Origin: Methylobacterium oryzihabitans
GTDB lineage: Bacteria; Pseudomonadota; Alphaproteobacteria; Rhizobiales; Beijerinckiaceae
Length of the DNA: 64,000 nucleotides
Direction: 5' to 3'
NCBI RefSeq assembly: GCF_004004555.2
Contig: NZ_SACP01000007.1
Span: 1 to 64,000, forward strand
Shown: positions 1 through 7,890 of the stretch, piece by piece
Position numbering within the stretch: position 1 is the stretch's first letter
How the letters are laid out: every line of letters begins with the position of its first letter
Position numbers and translations under genes: made by a program
Notes under the pieces: model-generated
Seen by the model: only the letters and a program-made list of their open reading frames with translations
What the model was told of the DNA's origin: nothing
Databases searched by the model: none

Positions 1-168
1 GTGGCTCGGGCTCAGAATGAAACGCCGAATGTCGAGCTGCGCGGCTCGACCGTTGGTGCTTAATCTTGAGCCCGAGCCACCCTCACCCCTACCCCTCTCC
101 CACTCGGGAGAGGGGATCCCGCGTTCAAAAATTACTCGTCAAGTCAGTCACTTGGAGACAGTTTCTAT
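1..168. repeat. Family A palindromic repeat, copy at window edge
   Basis: GC-rich intergenic repeat. Reading the minus strand from 171 downwards it shows the stop codon of the neighbouring gene inside TAAATAGAAAC, about 38 variable bases, then GCGGGATCC, then the hairpin CCCTCTCCCGAGTGGGAGAG, then a spacer, then the start of a second inverted arm. Copies related in sequence lie at 8822-8995, 15840-16047 and 53507-53712. Its position directly after a stop codon and its strong stem suggest it acts as a transcription terminator or mRNA-end stabiliser; that role is inference. It may continue beyond the left edge. Confidence 0.75.
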
Positions 169-2319
169 TTAGGCGGCCCGGCCCGTCGCCACCGTGGCGG
201 GCGGCTCGGAGCGGGCCAGCATCGGGTGGTCGCGCAGCAGCGGCAGCGGCACGGCCCTGCCGATGAGGAAGCCCTGGACGAGGTGGCAGCCGAAGTTGCG
301 CAGGCGGTCGAGCTGGTCGTCGGTCTCGACGCCCTCGGCGACGCATTCGAGCCCGAGATTGGCGCACAGGTCGAAGATCGTCCGCACGATGCTCTCGCCG
401 GTCCGCGTGCCGAGGCCGGAGGTGAAGCTGCGGTCGATCTTGATCTTGTCGAGCCCGAGGCGGTGGACGTAGCTGAGGCTCGAATAGCCGGTGCCGAAAT
501 CGTCGAGCGCGATGCGGATGCCGCGCTGGCGCAGGCTGCGGATCGAGGCCTCGGCGGCGTCGAAATCCATCATCAGGGCGGTTTCGGTGAGCTCGAAGGT
601 CAGCCGCTCCGGCGCCACGCCGCTGCCGCCGACGACGTCGAGGATCCGGCTCGTGGTCTCGGGCGAGATCAGGTCCTGCGACGACAGGTTGAACGACAGC
701 CCGACCTCGGGCGGCAGGTCGCGCATGTCGCGCAGCGCCCGGGCCAGGAGCGCGAGGGTGAGCGCGTGGATCATGCCGCAGCGCTCGGCCGCCGGGATGA
801 ACCGCGCCGGCGACACGTCGCCGAGGGTCGGGCTGGTCCAGCGCGCCAGCCCCTCGACCAGCACGATCCGGCGCGCGCTCAGGTCGAGGATCGGCTGGTA
901 GTGCAGCGTGAACTCGTCCTCGATGTCGGCGGCCTGGAGGGCGGCTTCGAGGCGGTGCCCGTCCTGGATCAGGTCGTCGTGGTGCTTGGAATACACCGTC
1001 ACCATCCCGCGCCGGTGCTCCTTGGAGAAGTACAGGGCGTGGTCGGCCTGCTCGAACAGCCGGTGCGGCTCGCACTCCGCCTCCGCGCAGACGGCGAGGC
1101 CGCCGGAGCAGCCGGGCGCGAGTCGGGCCTCGCCGATGCGGACCGGCCGCTTCAGCCGCGCGGCGATCTCGGCGCAGAACGCCGCCACCGGCCGGTCCAG
1201 GCGCGCGACCTCGATCAGGACCGCGAACTCGTCGCCGCCGAGGCGGGCGACCCGGACGCCGTCGCCGGCGAAGGCCCGCAGGCGGTCGGCGGCCTCGATC
1301 AGGACGCGGTCGCCGACGGCGTGGCCGTAGGTGTCGTTGATCGGCTTGAAGCGGTCGAGGTCGAAGATCGCCACCGCCACCACCTGTCCGGGCGCGCGCG
1401 GCGCCCGGCACAGGGCGTCCAGCTCGGCGAAGAAGTAGCGCCGGTTGGGAACCCCCGTCAGGCTGTCGGTGTGCGCCAGCCGGAGGTTCTCCTCGACGAG
1501 GCGGTGCATCTCCTCCTGCTTGTCGATGAGCGCGGCCTGCGATTCGATCAGCGACAGGAAGGACTGGAAGTTGTTGAGCAGCACCCGGACCATCACGATG
1601 GTCACGAAGGCGATGTTGAGCGCGATCGCCCGGAACACCGCGTTCCCGCTCAGGAGGTAGTAGGACAGGAACACCACGCTGACGATGCCGGTGATGAGCA
1701 GCGCCGCCGGCGGCAGGTGCATGAGGCAGAAGATGCAGGCGATCACCGTGATCGCCACGAAGATCGTGACGTGTCCGCGCTCGAACGTCCCGCCGTACTG
1801 GTCGAGGACCATCGCCCAGCCCACGAAGGCGACCGACAGCAGGCCGGTGATCGCGATGGTCCGGCGCAGCCGCCGGTCGGCCTCGGCGTCGTCGATCCGG
1901 CTGACGTCGAGGCGGTACCAGTGCAGGGCCCGCAGGGCGCAGACCGGCACGAGGATCGCGAGCACCCCCGCGGTGAGCCAGACCGGGGCGAGGCTCCAGT
2001 GCGTCGCCGCCAGCGCGAGGGCGTTGACGGAGAGGCAGGCGTACAGCGCCGGGATCTGCTTCTGGATCTCGGTGAACTGCGCGATCCGGATCCGGGCCGC
2101 GAGAGCCGGGTCGGCCCCGGCGCCCGGTGCGCCGGCGGTCGGGCTCAGCCATCGGCGCAATCCGGCGCTGACGCGGGCGATCACCGGCGCCGTCCCGACA
2201 GGGCGCGGCCGCGGACGCCTTCCGCGCCCTCCCGCCGTCCGATCGGCTCCTTCCGCATGAGCGGCATCCTGTCTTCGGGCCGGGATCACCCGATCACCGT
2301 ATTCCCTAGCATCCGGCAT
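169..2319 (-). CDS. Membrane-bound GGDEF/EAL (diguanylate cyclase/phosphodiesterase) protein
   Basis: Cyclic-di-GMP metabolism protein. The N-terminal third has about six hydrophobic segments, then a GGDEF domain with an intact GGDEF motif (about residues 361-365), then an EAL domain. The EAL signature itself is EGL (about residues 489-491), while FNLS, ELTE, DDFGTGYSS, KIKIDRSF and EGVET are all present. Family knowledge says GGDEF makes and EAL degrades c-di-GMP; the E of EAL binds metal and is kept, so phosphodiesterase activity is plausible but not certain. The start is uncertain: ATG at 2319 is used, a GTG lies at 2289 and in-frame ATGs exist upstream to 2487, none with a clear ribosome binding site. 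The TAA stop sits in the TAAATAGAAAC border of a family A repeat. Confidence 0.85.
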   Translation of the reverse strand: MPDAREYGDRVIPARRQDAAHAEGADRTAGGRGRRPRPRPVGTAPVIARVSAGLRRWLSPTAGAPGAGADPALAARIRIAQFTEIQKQIPALYACLSVNALALAATHWSLAPVWLTAGVLAILVPVCALRALHWYRLDVSRIDDAEADRRLRRTIAITGLLSVAFVGWAMVLDQYGGTFERGHVTIFVAITVIACIFCLMHLPPAALLITGIVSVVFLSYYLLSGNAVFRAIALNIAFVTIVMVRVLLNNFQSFLSLIESQAALIDKQEEMHRLVEENLRLAHTDSLTGVPNRRYFFAELDALCRAPRAPGQVVAVAIFDLDRFKPINDTYGHAVGDRVLIEAADRLRAFAGDGVRVARLGGDEFAVLIEVARLDRPVAAFCAEIAARLKRPVRIGEARLAPGCSGGLAVCAEAECEPHRLFEQADHALYFSKEHRRGMVTVYSKHHDDLIQDGHRLEAALQAADIEDEFTLHYQPILDLSARRIVLVEGLARWTSPTLGDVSPARFIPAAERCGMIHALTLALLARALRDMRDLPPEVGLSFNLSSQDLISPETTSRILDVVGGSGVAPERLTFELTETALMMDFDAAEASIRSLRQRGIRIALDDFGTGYSSLSYVHRLGLDKIKIDRSFTSGLGTRTGESIVRTIFDLCANLGLECVAEGVETDDQLDRLRNFGCHLVQGFLIGRAVPLPLLRDHPMLARSEPPATVATGRAA

Positions 2320-2595
2320 AGGCGGCCAGATGTTAATACGCCGATAATTCGGGAATAATGCTCGGCCGCGAGGCTCGCCCGGGCCCTGCGACGAATCCCT
2401 CCTGTATCCGGGATGCCGCATGGTTGTCGGGTCATTCACGAGCGTCGATTTTGCACTGCAACGATCGGGTCGCCGGCGGGCTGCCAATGCGGAAAGTAGC
2501 GGGGTTTGCGCTGCGCCGGCGCCGGGAGCCGCGATGGTTGCTTTCGCGACACGCAGCGCCGCCGCGGCGCAGCAGACGATCCGGCGCGCTTCGGT

Positions 2596-3453
2596 TCAGG
2601 GCACCGCCGAGGCGACGGAGACCGACACGTTGCCGTTCGAGGCCCGGTAGACGCTCTCCGTGAGGGCTTCGAGCGTCTGGAACGCCGGACCGGGCTGCAA
2701 GTGCTTCAGGGCCCAGATCGCCGCCTGGGTCCGGTTGGAGACGCTGATCTTGCGCAACACGCCCTTGACGTGGATCTTCACGGTCGACTCGGCGATCGAG
2801 AGCCGGCGGGCGATCGCCTTGTTGGACTCGCCCTTGACGAGGCCGTACAGGATTTCGCACTCGCGCTCCGACAGCGTCCGGCGGCCCTCGGCGACCGGGA
2901 GGGCGGCCGGGCGCAGCACGCCCGGTTCGGCCTGCGGCGGGCCGTCCGCCGCGACGGGGTAGGCATCGCCGATCAGCCCCATCGAGATGATGCTGAAATC
3001 CTCGGTCACCAGATAGAGCAGCCGCACCAGAGCGGCGGCCGAGATGTCCCGGCTCACCACCGCGTTGACCGCCCCGAGGGCGACGAGCTGCGCCGCCCCG
3101 GAGGCATCCGCGGCGGCCAGCACGACCATCCGGGCCGACGGGACCTGCTCGCGCAACCGGGCCGCCGCCGCGGCGACCCGCACCGCGTCGACCTCGTTCG
3201 CGCAATCGACCACCACGACCGATCCCTCGCGGACCGCCCGGGCGAGGGTCTCGCCGTCGTCGAGCCCCTCGACGCTGGCCGTCACCCTGATGCCGCTCGC
3301 CGACAGGACGCTCCTCAACCCCTCCCGGAACATGCCGCTGGGTCCGACGAGAACCGCCGCCGCGATCGTCTGCGGCTTCGACCGGCGACCCTGGGACGAG
3401 CCGGCCGGATGATTGCCGAACCGGCTGCTGCTGCCTCCCTGATGCTTCGGCAT
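2596..3453 (-). CDS. LuxR-family response regulator with degenerate receiver
   Basis: Transcription regulator of 285 residues. The C-terminus is a clear LuxR/GerE helix-turn-helix (TLSERECEILYGLVKGESNK, then AIARRLSIAESTVKIHVKGV). The N-terminal half resembles a CheY-like receiver: the first strand reads VLVGPSGMFREGL where active receivers have an acidic pair (VDDHPLFREGL type), so the metal-binding acidic residues are replaced by Gly-Pro; an Asp in VVVVDC could be the phosphoacceptor position. The start at 3453 is chosen because GGAGGGAGGCCGGAAGG lies just upstream, although the frame stays open further. It is followed at the 3' side by the GGDEF/EAL gene in the same direction. No cognate kinase is nearby, so the input is unknown and may not be phosphorylation. 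Confidence 0.85.
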   Translation of the reverse strand: MPKHQGGSSSRFGNHPAGSSQGRRSKPQTIAAAVLVGPSGMFREGLRSVLSASGIRVTASVEGLDDGETLARAVREGSVVVVDCANEVDAVRVAAAAARLREQVPSARMVVLAAADASGAAQLVALGAVNAVVSRDISAAALVRLLYLVTEDFSIISMGLIGDAYPVAADGPPQAEPGVLRPAALPVAEGRRTLSERECEILYGLVKGESNKAIARRLSIAESTVKIHVKGVLRKISVSNRTQAAIWALKHLQPGPAFQTLEALTESVYRASNGNVSVSVASAVP

Positions 3454-4336
3454 CCTTCCGGCCTCCCTCCGAGCAATGGGTTGTTGAATCATTCCGCAAC
3501 GAGTATGGCCACCAATCAACATTTTCAAGCATAAAAACAAAATTTTTCCTAACAATCCCCGCAGTATTGGTTGTAGTTCAAATGAATGATGCCGCTACGT
3601 CGCTAAATACCCCAATTCATCACCGTATAGGAGAGAATTTTGAGCCTCTATATTGGCTGCCGAGCAGATTGCGGGCGATCCGATGCGCCAACCTCGTCGG
3701 GTTACTTGCGCAGCATACAGGTCGGCACCCGGCAATCGCCCGCACGGACCGATCGGGCCGGCAAGCGGTCGGTGCGTCCTGGTACGATGACGCGATCGGG
3801 ATCATGTGGGATTCATTGCAAGAAACCTCCTCCATCGCCTTGCCATCGTCCACATGAACTAGTCCGAGCGGACGATGACCATCATTCAATAGTGCCGCAC
3901 CCTTCACGCCACAGCAAATATCAAATGATAACCGGCACGTGTGTCAATAAAATTTTTTTCTCTACATCCGTGATGCGAGTGATCGCCGGGTCGGAATTTG
4001 AGGATGGCGCCGGGAACGTCAGGCTTGATTGACAGTTTTGATCCCACCGGCTCGTGAGATGCAGCGACACCGGGGCCGGAGGCGTGATCGCCCACGGGAG
4101 CCGCCCTGCGCTCGTGACGGATCGCCGCGGCGCTCCGGCTGCCATGGAAGACGAATCGGGCGCCGCCCCGGACGTGGCCGCTCACCGGATCGAGCGGGAC
4201 GCACCGGACATCAGTGGCAGGGCGCCCGCCGGCCCGCGCGCGGGGCCTCGATCGCGCCAAGGCACTCCCGGCCAGGCGGCCCGGCTCGGCCTGCGGCCCG
4301 CTTGTGATCCGTCGCGAAGCGCCCCAAGGCTTTGCA
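3454..4336. other. Gene-poor interval with AT-rich patches
   Basis: No reading frame here has recognisable protein sequence or a convincing start. Two stretches (about 3500-3650 and 3890-3975) are clearly more AT-rich than the surrounding DNA, for example the run AAATTTTTCC and AATAAAATTTTTTTCTC. The first lies upstream of the LuxR gene and may hold its promoter. Such composition may mark remnant foreign DNA or an extended regulatory region; the sequence alone does not decide. Confidence 0.5.
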
Positions 4337-4610
4337 GGTGTGATACGGTTTTCGGACGATCAGTTCCGAAAACCGTATCACCAGCCCGCGCGGCGCTTGA
4401 GCGAAGCCGAAATCCGCATCGCGAATGCGATCCGCCAGGATCGCCTGAAGCGATCAATCGGATTTCGTATGATACGGGTCCGGAAGACGGCTTTCCTCTC
4501 GCGAGCCCGCGCGGTGGAGCCGGTGGCTGCACACACCCGGGCAGAGGCGAAATCCGCATCGCTCCAGGCGACCGCTTGCGGTCGCCTGGAGCGATCGAGC
4601 AGACATCGCA
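4337..4610. repeat. Family B palindromic repeat plus adjacent hairpin
   Basis: Starts with an inverted repeat (GATACGGTTTTCGGA paired with TCCGAAAACCGTATC), followed by the family core CAGCCCGCGCGGCGCTTGAG and ATCCGCATCGCGAATGCGAT and ending near TTTCGTATGATACGG at 4480. The related stretch 4500-4610 repeats GAGCCCGCGCGG and AAATCCGCATCGC and carries a perfect 15-bp hairpin at 4560-4593 (CGCTCCAGGCGACCG, loop CTTG). Other copies are at 15609-15745, 31436-31562, 43015-43125 and 53812-53920. Lies upstream of the carbonic anhydrase gene. Confidence 0.75.
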
Positions 4611-4648
4611 CGACCCCGGACCCCGCGCGAGACGGCCAGGAGACGCCC

Positions 4649-5182
4649 ATGCCCCTCTACACCCTCGACGACCTCCATCCGGTCATCGCCGACGCCGCCC
4701 GGGTGTGGATCGCCCCCGACGCCCACGTCATCGGTCAGGTCGAGATCGGCCTCGACGTCGGCATCTGGTTCGGGGCGGTGATCCGCGGCGACAACGAGCC
4801 GATCAGCATCGGCGACCGCACCAACATCCAGGAAGGGGCGATGCTGCACACCGATCCCGGCCTGCCGATCGTCCTCGGCGAGGACATCACGGTCGGCCAC
4901 CACGCCATCGTGCACGGCTGCACGGTCGGGTCGAACTCGCTGATCGGGATGGGGGCGACGATCCTCAACGGCGCCCGGATCGGCCGCAACTGCCTCGTCG
5001 GGGCCAACGCCCTCGTCACCGAGGGCAAGGAGTTTCCCGACAACAGCCTCATCGTCGGCGCCCCCGCCAAGGCGGTGCGCACCCTCGACGCGGCCGCGAT
5101 CGAGGGCCTGCGCCGCTCCGCCGAGCGCTACGTCGCCAATGCCCGCCGCTTCGCCGGCGGACTGGTGCGCCTCGACGGCTGA
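4649..5182 (+). CDS. Gamma carbonic anhydrase family protein
   Basis: 177-residue left-handed beta-helix protein with the hexapeptide-repeat pattern (I-G-x-x-V/T type turns: QVEIGLDVGIW, TVGSNSLIGMGATILNGARI). The metal-site region is recognisable in LHTD and VGHHAIVHGC, whose histidines match the zinc ligands of the gamma carbonic anhydrase family. Many bacterial members of this YrdA/PaaY-like group have weak or unproven carbonic anhydrase activity, so the reaction is a family-level call. AGGAG lies 6 nt before the ATG at 4649, so this start is preferred to the longer open frame that runs through repeat DNA. It converges on the racemase-like gene, with 6 nt between the stops. Confidence 0.9.
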   Translation: MPLYTLDDLHPVIADAARVWIAPDAHVIGQVEIGLDVGIWFGAVIRGDNEPISIGDRTNIQEGAMLHTDPGLPIVLGEDITVGHHAIVHGCTVGSNSLIGMGATILNGARIGRNCLVGANALVTEGKEFPDNSLIVGAPAKAVRTLDAAAIEGLRRSAERYVANARRFAGGLVRLDG

Positions 5183-5188
5183 TCGAAC

Positions 5189-5932
5189 TCAGTCGGTTCC
5201 GTCGATCCGCGCGGCGAGCGCCGCCGGCAGGCCGAGGGTCGGCTTCGGGTCGGGCCGCCGGAACGCCCCGGCGGTGGCCTTGCGCGGGCGCAGGGCCACC
5301 GCGGCCTCGGCGAGCTTCACCGCGGCGACGACCTGATCGACCACCGGCACCGGCATCCGGTCGCGCACCCGCGCGCCGAGGCCGGTGAGCGGCGCCCCGG
5401 CGAAGATCAGCGCGTCGGCGCCGTCCTCCGCCACCACCGCCCGGGCGAGGTCGAGGAGCTGGTCCTCCTTCTCCGACTGCACGTCGGACAGCGAGGCGAA
5501 CCGCCCCTCCAGGGCCCGCACCGCGGCACAGCGCCCGGTCAGGCCGTGGGCGGCGACGCACTCGACGTACCAGGGCACCAGGGCGCGGGCGAAGGTGACG
5601 ATGCCGAACCGGCCGCCGAGCAGGCAGGCGCTCAGCATCGCCGCCTCGGCAAGCCCGATGACCGGAAAGTCGAACAGTTCGCGCGCCCCGAGCAGGCCCG
5701 GATCGCCGAAGGCCGCGACGATCGCCGCGTCCGGGCGCGGCGCCTCCGCCAGCATCTCCAGAACGAGCGCGCCGCCGATCTGCGCCTCGGCCCGGGTCGC
5801 GATGTAGGGCACGCCCCGGCTCGCCGTCATCGTGACGATCTCGGTGCCGGGCGCCGCCGCGGCGGCCCCGGTGACGCGCATCAGTTCGGTGACGTCGCGG
5901 CTGGTGTTGGGGTTGAGGAGAAGCAGACGCAT
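5189..5932 (-). CDS. Hydantoin/Asp-Glu racemase-family protein lacking both catalytic Cys
   Basis: 247 residues starting MRLLLLNPNTSRDVTELM, typical of the hydantoin/allantoin racemase branch of the Asp/Glu racemase superfamily. The first half-site reads IVAAFGDPGLLGAREL, where racemases have a Cys just before the F/S-DPG motif; the second reads LIFAGAPLTGLG, where racemases have a Cys (GCAGM type). Both catalytic cysteines are therefore Ala. The fold call is strong but two-base racemisation is unlikely; it may be a lyase or isomerase, or a binding protein. Start at 5932 is the Met directly before the conserved first strand. It lies 17 nt downstream of the GntR gene and is probably co-transcribed with it. 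Confidence 0.85.
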   Translation of the reverse strand: MRLLLLNPNTSRDVTELMRVTGAAAAAPGTEIVTMTASRGVPYIATRAEAQIGGALVLEMLAEAPRPDAAIVAAFGDPGLLGARELFDFPVIGLAEAAMLSACLLGGRFGIVTFARALVPWYVECVAAHGLTGRCAAVRALEGRFASLSDVQSEKEDQLLDLARAVVAEDGADALIFAGAPLTGLGARVRDRMPVPVVDQVVAAVKLAEAAVALRPRKATAGAFRRPDPKPTLGLPAALAARIDGTD

Positions 5933-5949
5933 CGGGCACTCGGGACGGG

Positions 5950-6678
5950 TCAGGCCGCGTCGGTCGCGGCGGGCGGGCACAGGCCGGCGAGCAGCGCCGC
6001 GCCGGTATGGGTGACGTGCTCGGACAGCAGGCGCCCGGCGGCGTCGGCGTTCCGGGCCTCGAGGGCTTCGAGGATCGCCCGGTGCTCGGCCACCGACTCG
6101 TCCCAGCGCGCGCGCCGGCCGAGGGCCCGGCGCCGGGCCAGCTCCGCCCGGGCGTGCAGGGCGTCGTGGGCGTCCCTCAAGGGGGCGTTGCGCGCCCCGG
6201 CGACGATCAGGCCGTGGATGCGGTGGTTGAGGGCGAAGTAGGGCGCGAGCGCCCCGGCGCGGTGATGCGCCTCCATCTCGGTCTGGAGCGCCCGCAGCCC
6301 GGCGAGGTCGGCCTCGCCCATCCGGTGCGCGGCGAGTTCCGCCGTCGCCCGCTCGATCCCGGCGATCGCCTCGAACAGGGCCGCCACGTCGCCGGGTCGC
6401 AGCTCGGTCACCCGCGGCGAGCGGTTCGGCCGCAGCTCGATCAGCCCCTCGGCGGCGAGCAGCTTCAGCGCCTCGCGCAACGGCGTGCGCGAGATGCCGA
6501 GCGCCGCCGACAGGTCGGTCTCGACGAGGTCGGCCCCGGCCGGCAGCTCGCCGCCGACGATCAGTCCGCGCAGGCGCTGCACCGCGCGCTCGTGCAGGCC
6601 CAGACGGGCGAGGCCCGGTTCGGCCTGGAGCAGCACCGGCTTGCGCGGGCGGCCGCGGGGGCGCCGGACCTCTTCCAT
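5950..6678 (-). CDS. GntR-family regulator (FCD type) with AT-hook-like N-terminus
   Basis: 242 residues. Winged helix-turn-helix at about residues 30-95 (ADLVETDLSAALGISRTPLR, then EALKLLAAEGLIEL), followed by an all-helical FCD effector domain with candidate metal residues (NHRIHG, SVAEHRAILEAL, LLSEHVTHT). The extreme N-terminus, RRPRGRPRKP, matches the AT-hook core RGRP, which is unusual in front of a GntR domain. FCD regulators usually sense small organic acids and act on adjacent genes. It is divergent from the ABC transporter genes and upstream of the racemase-like gene, so it likely controls both. Start ATG 6678 has GAGG 5 nt upstream; a GTG two codons earlier (6684) is an alternative. 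Confidence 0.9.
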   Translation of the reverse strand: MEEVRRPRGRPRKPVLLQAEPGLARLGLHERAVQRLRGLIVGGELPAGADLVETDLSAALGISRTPLREALKLLAAEGLIELRPNRSPRVTELRPGDVAALFEAIAGIERATAELAAHRMGEADLAGLRALQTEMEAHHRAGALAPYFALNHRIHGLIVAGARNAPLRDAHDALHARAELARRRALGRRARWDESVAEHRAILEALEARNADAAGRLLSEHVTHTGAALLAGLCPPAATDAA

Positions 6679-6882
6679 GAACACCTCGCTCCTCTGGTCG
6701 CGCCGAGCATAGCGCCTACCGGCGCGCCGGCGCGCAGCAAGTTCAGGCAACTCGTGACGCCCTCGTCGGCATTTAGCATTAATTGCATGCAGAGCACGAA
6801 AAATGCGTTGCGCCGCCTCCGGGACCGCCGCAACCTCTGTCCCGGCCGCCGAGCGGCGCCCGCCAATCCGAGGGATCCCGTG
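6679..6882. promoter_or_regulatory. Divergent intergenic region between GntR regulator and ABC operon
   Basis: The 204-bp space between divergent starts must hold both promoters. Its middle (about 6768-6805) has an AT-rich core, GCATTTAGCATTAATTGCAT, in otherwise very GC-rich DNA. This is the most plausible operator for the GntR protein, whose AT-hook-like tail would suit AT-rich DNA. Exact promoter boxes are not identifiable with confidence. Confidence 0.45.
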
Positions 6883-7890
6883 ATGCGACGTCGATTCGGC
6901 CCCGTCCTGGCCGCCTCCCTGTGGGCGCTGTCGTGGATGCCCGCGCCGGCCCAGGCTCAGGGCGAGCCGGTGAAGGTCGGCTACGCCAAGTGCGCCCATT
7001 GCCTGCCGATGGCGCTGCTGCCGGACTTCGCGAAGGGGGCGACGATCGACGCGATCGGCTTCAATTCCGGCAACGACGTGCTGACGGCGCTGATCTCGAA
7101 GAGCCTCGACGTCGCGCAGGTGACCTACCTCCATTACGTCACCGCCCTCGACAAGGGCTTCGACGTCGTGGCGGTGGCCGGCGAGGTGAACGGCGGCTCG
7201 GAATGCCTCGCCGCCAAGGGGCTGGCGCTGAAGGCCGACGACTGGGCCGGGTTCAAGGCCGCAGTCGAGAAGGCCAAGGCCGCCGGCACGCCGCTGAAGG
7301 TCGCGGCCTCGCGCGGCAACGCGCAGGACATCCACATGCGCGGCGCCTTCCTCAAGCACGGCATCAACCCGAACAAGGACGTGCAGTTCGTCAACATCCC
7401 GAACCCGTCCGACCACCTCGCGGCGGTGCAGCGGGGCGAGATCGACATGGTGTGCTCGGTCGAGCCGTTCGCCTCGCAGATCCGCATGGCCGGCGCCGCG
7501 ACCCGCTTCGTGCTCCCCTACGACCAGGCCGCCGGCAACCTGACCAACCTCATCGTCACCCGCTCGGACGTCATCAAGACCCGCCGCGCCGCCGTGCAGG
7601 CGGTGGTCGACGCCGACGTCGCGCTGGTCGCCAGGCTGGACGCCGACAAGTCGGTCTGGATCGACGTCATCAACCAGAAGACCGGCCTGTCGAAGGAGGT
7701 CGCCGCCGAGGCGATCAAGAACGCCGAGCCGGACTACCGCATGCACCGCGCCAAGACGCTGGCGATCGCCGCGATGATGCGCGATCTGAAATACATCGGC
7801 CGCGACGTCTCGGCCGAGGCCGAGAAGAACATGGACTATTCCTTCCTCGAAGCCGCGACGAAGAAGACCCGCGATGGCCTCGGTCACTGA
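6883..7890 (+). CDS. ABC transporter periplasmic binding protein, NMT1/SsuA type
   Basis: 335 residues with a cleavable signal (hydrophobic LAASLWALSW, cleavage near AQA-QG at about residue 26). The mature protein has the NrtA/SsuA/TauA-type fold (VKVGYAKCAHCLPM; FNSGNDVLTALISKSLDVAQ; AVQRGEIDMVCSVEPFAS). Members bind sulfonates, nitrate, pyrimidine precursors or similar small solutes; the ligand here is unknown. A CxxC pair (CAHC) at the start of the first lobe is unusual and could form a disulfide or bind metal in the periplasm. Its 3' end overlaps the permease gene by 17 nt. The ATPase and a decarboxylase/isomerase-like enzyme follow downstream. Confidence 0.9.
   Translation: MRRRFGPVLAASLWALSWMPAPAQAQGEPVKVGYAKCAHCLPMALLPDFAKGATIDAIGFNSGNDVLTALISKSLDVAQVTYLHYVTALDKGFDVVAVAGEVNGGSECLAAKGLALKADDWAGFKAAVEKAKAAGTPLKVAASRGNAQDIHMRGAFLKHGINPNKDVQFVNIPNPSDHLAAVQRGEIDMVCSVEPFASQIRMAGAATRFVLPYDQAAGNLTNLIVTRSDVIKTRRAAVQAVVDADVALVARLDADKSVWIDVINQKTGLSKEVAAEAIKNAEPDYRMHRAKTLAIAAMMRDLKYIGRDVSAEAEKNMDYSFLEAATKKTRDGLGH

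Noticed and set aside
3567..4260. Several frames of 60-130 codons in the gene-poor interval
   Set aside because: No ribosome sites, no recognisable sequence, and mutually overlapping on both strands.
4054..5388. A longer N-terminus or alternative frame for the carbonic anhydrase
   Set aside because: Upstream in-frame sequence is translated repeat DNA; AGGAG before 4649 and the family-typical N-terminus fix the start.
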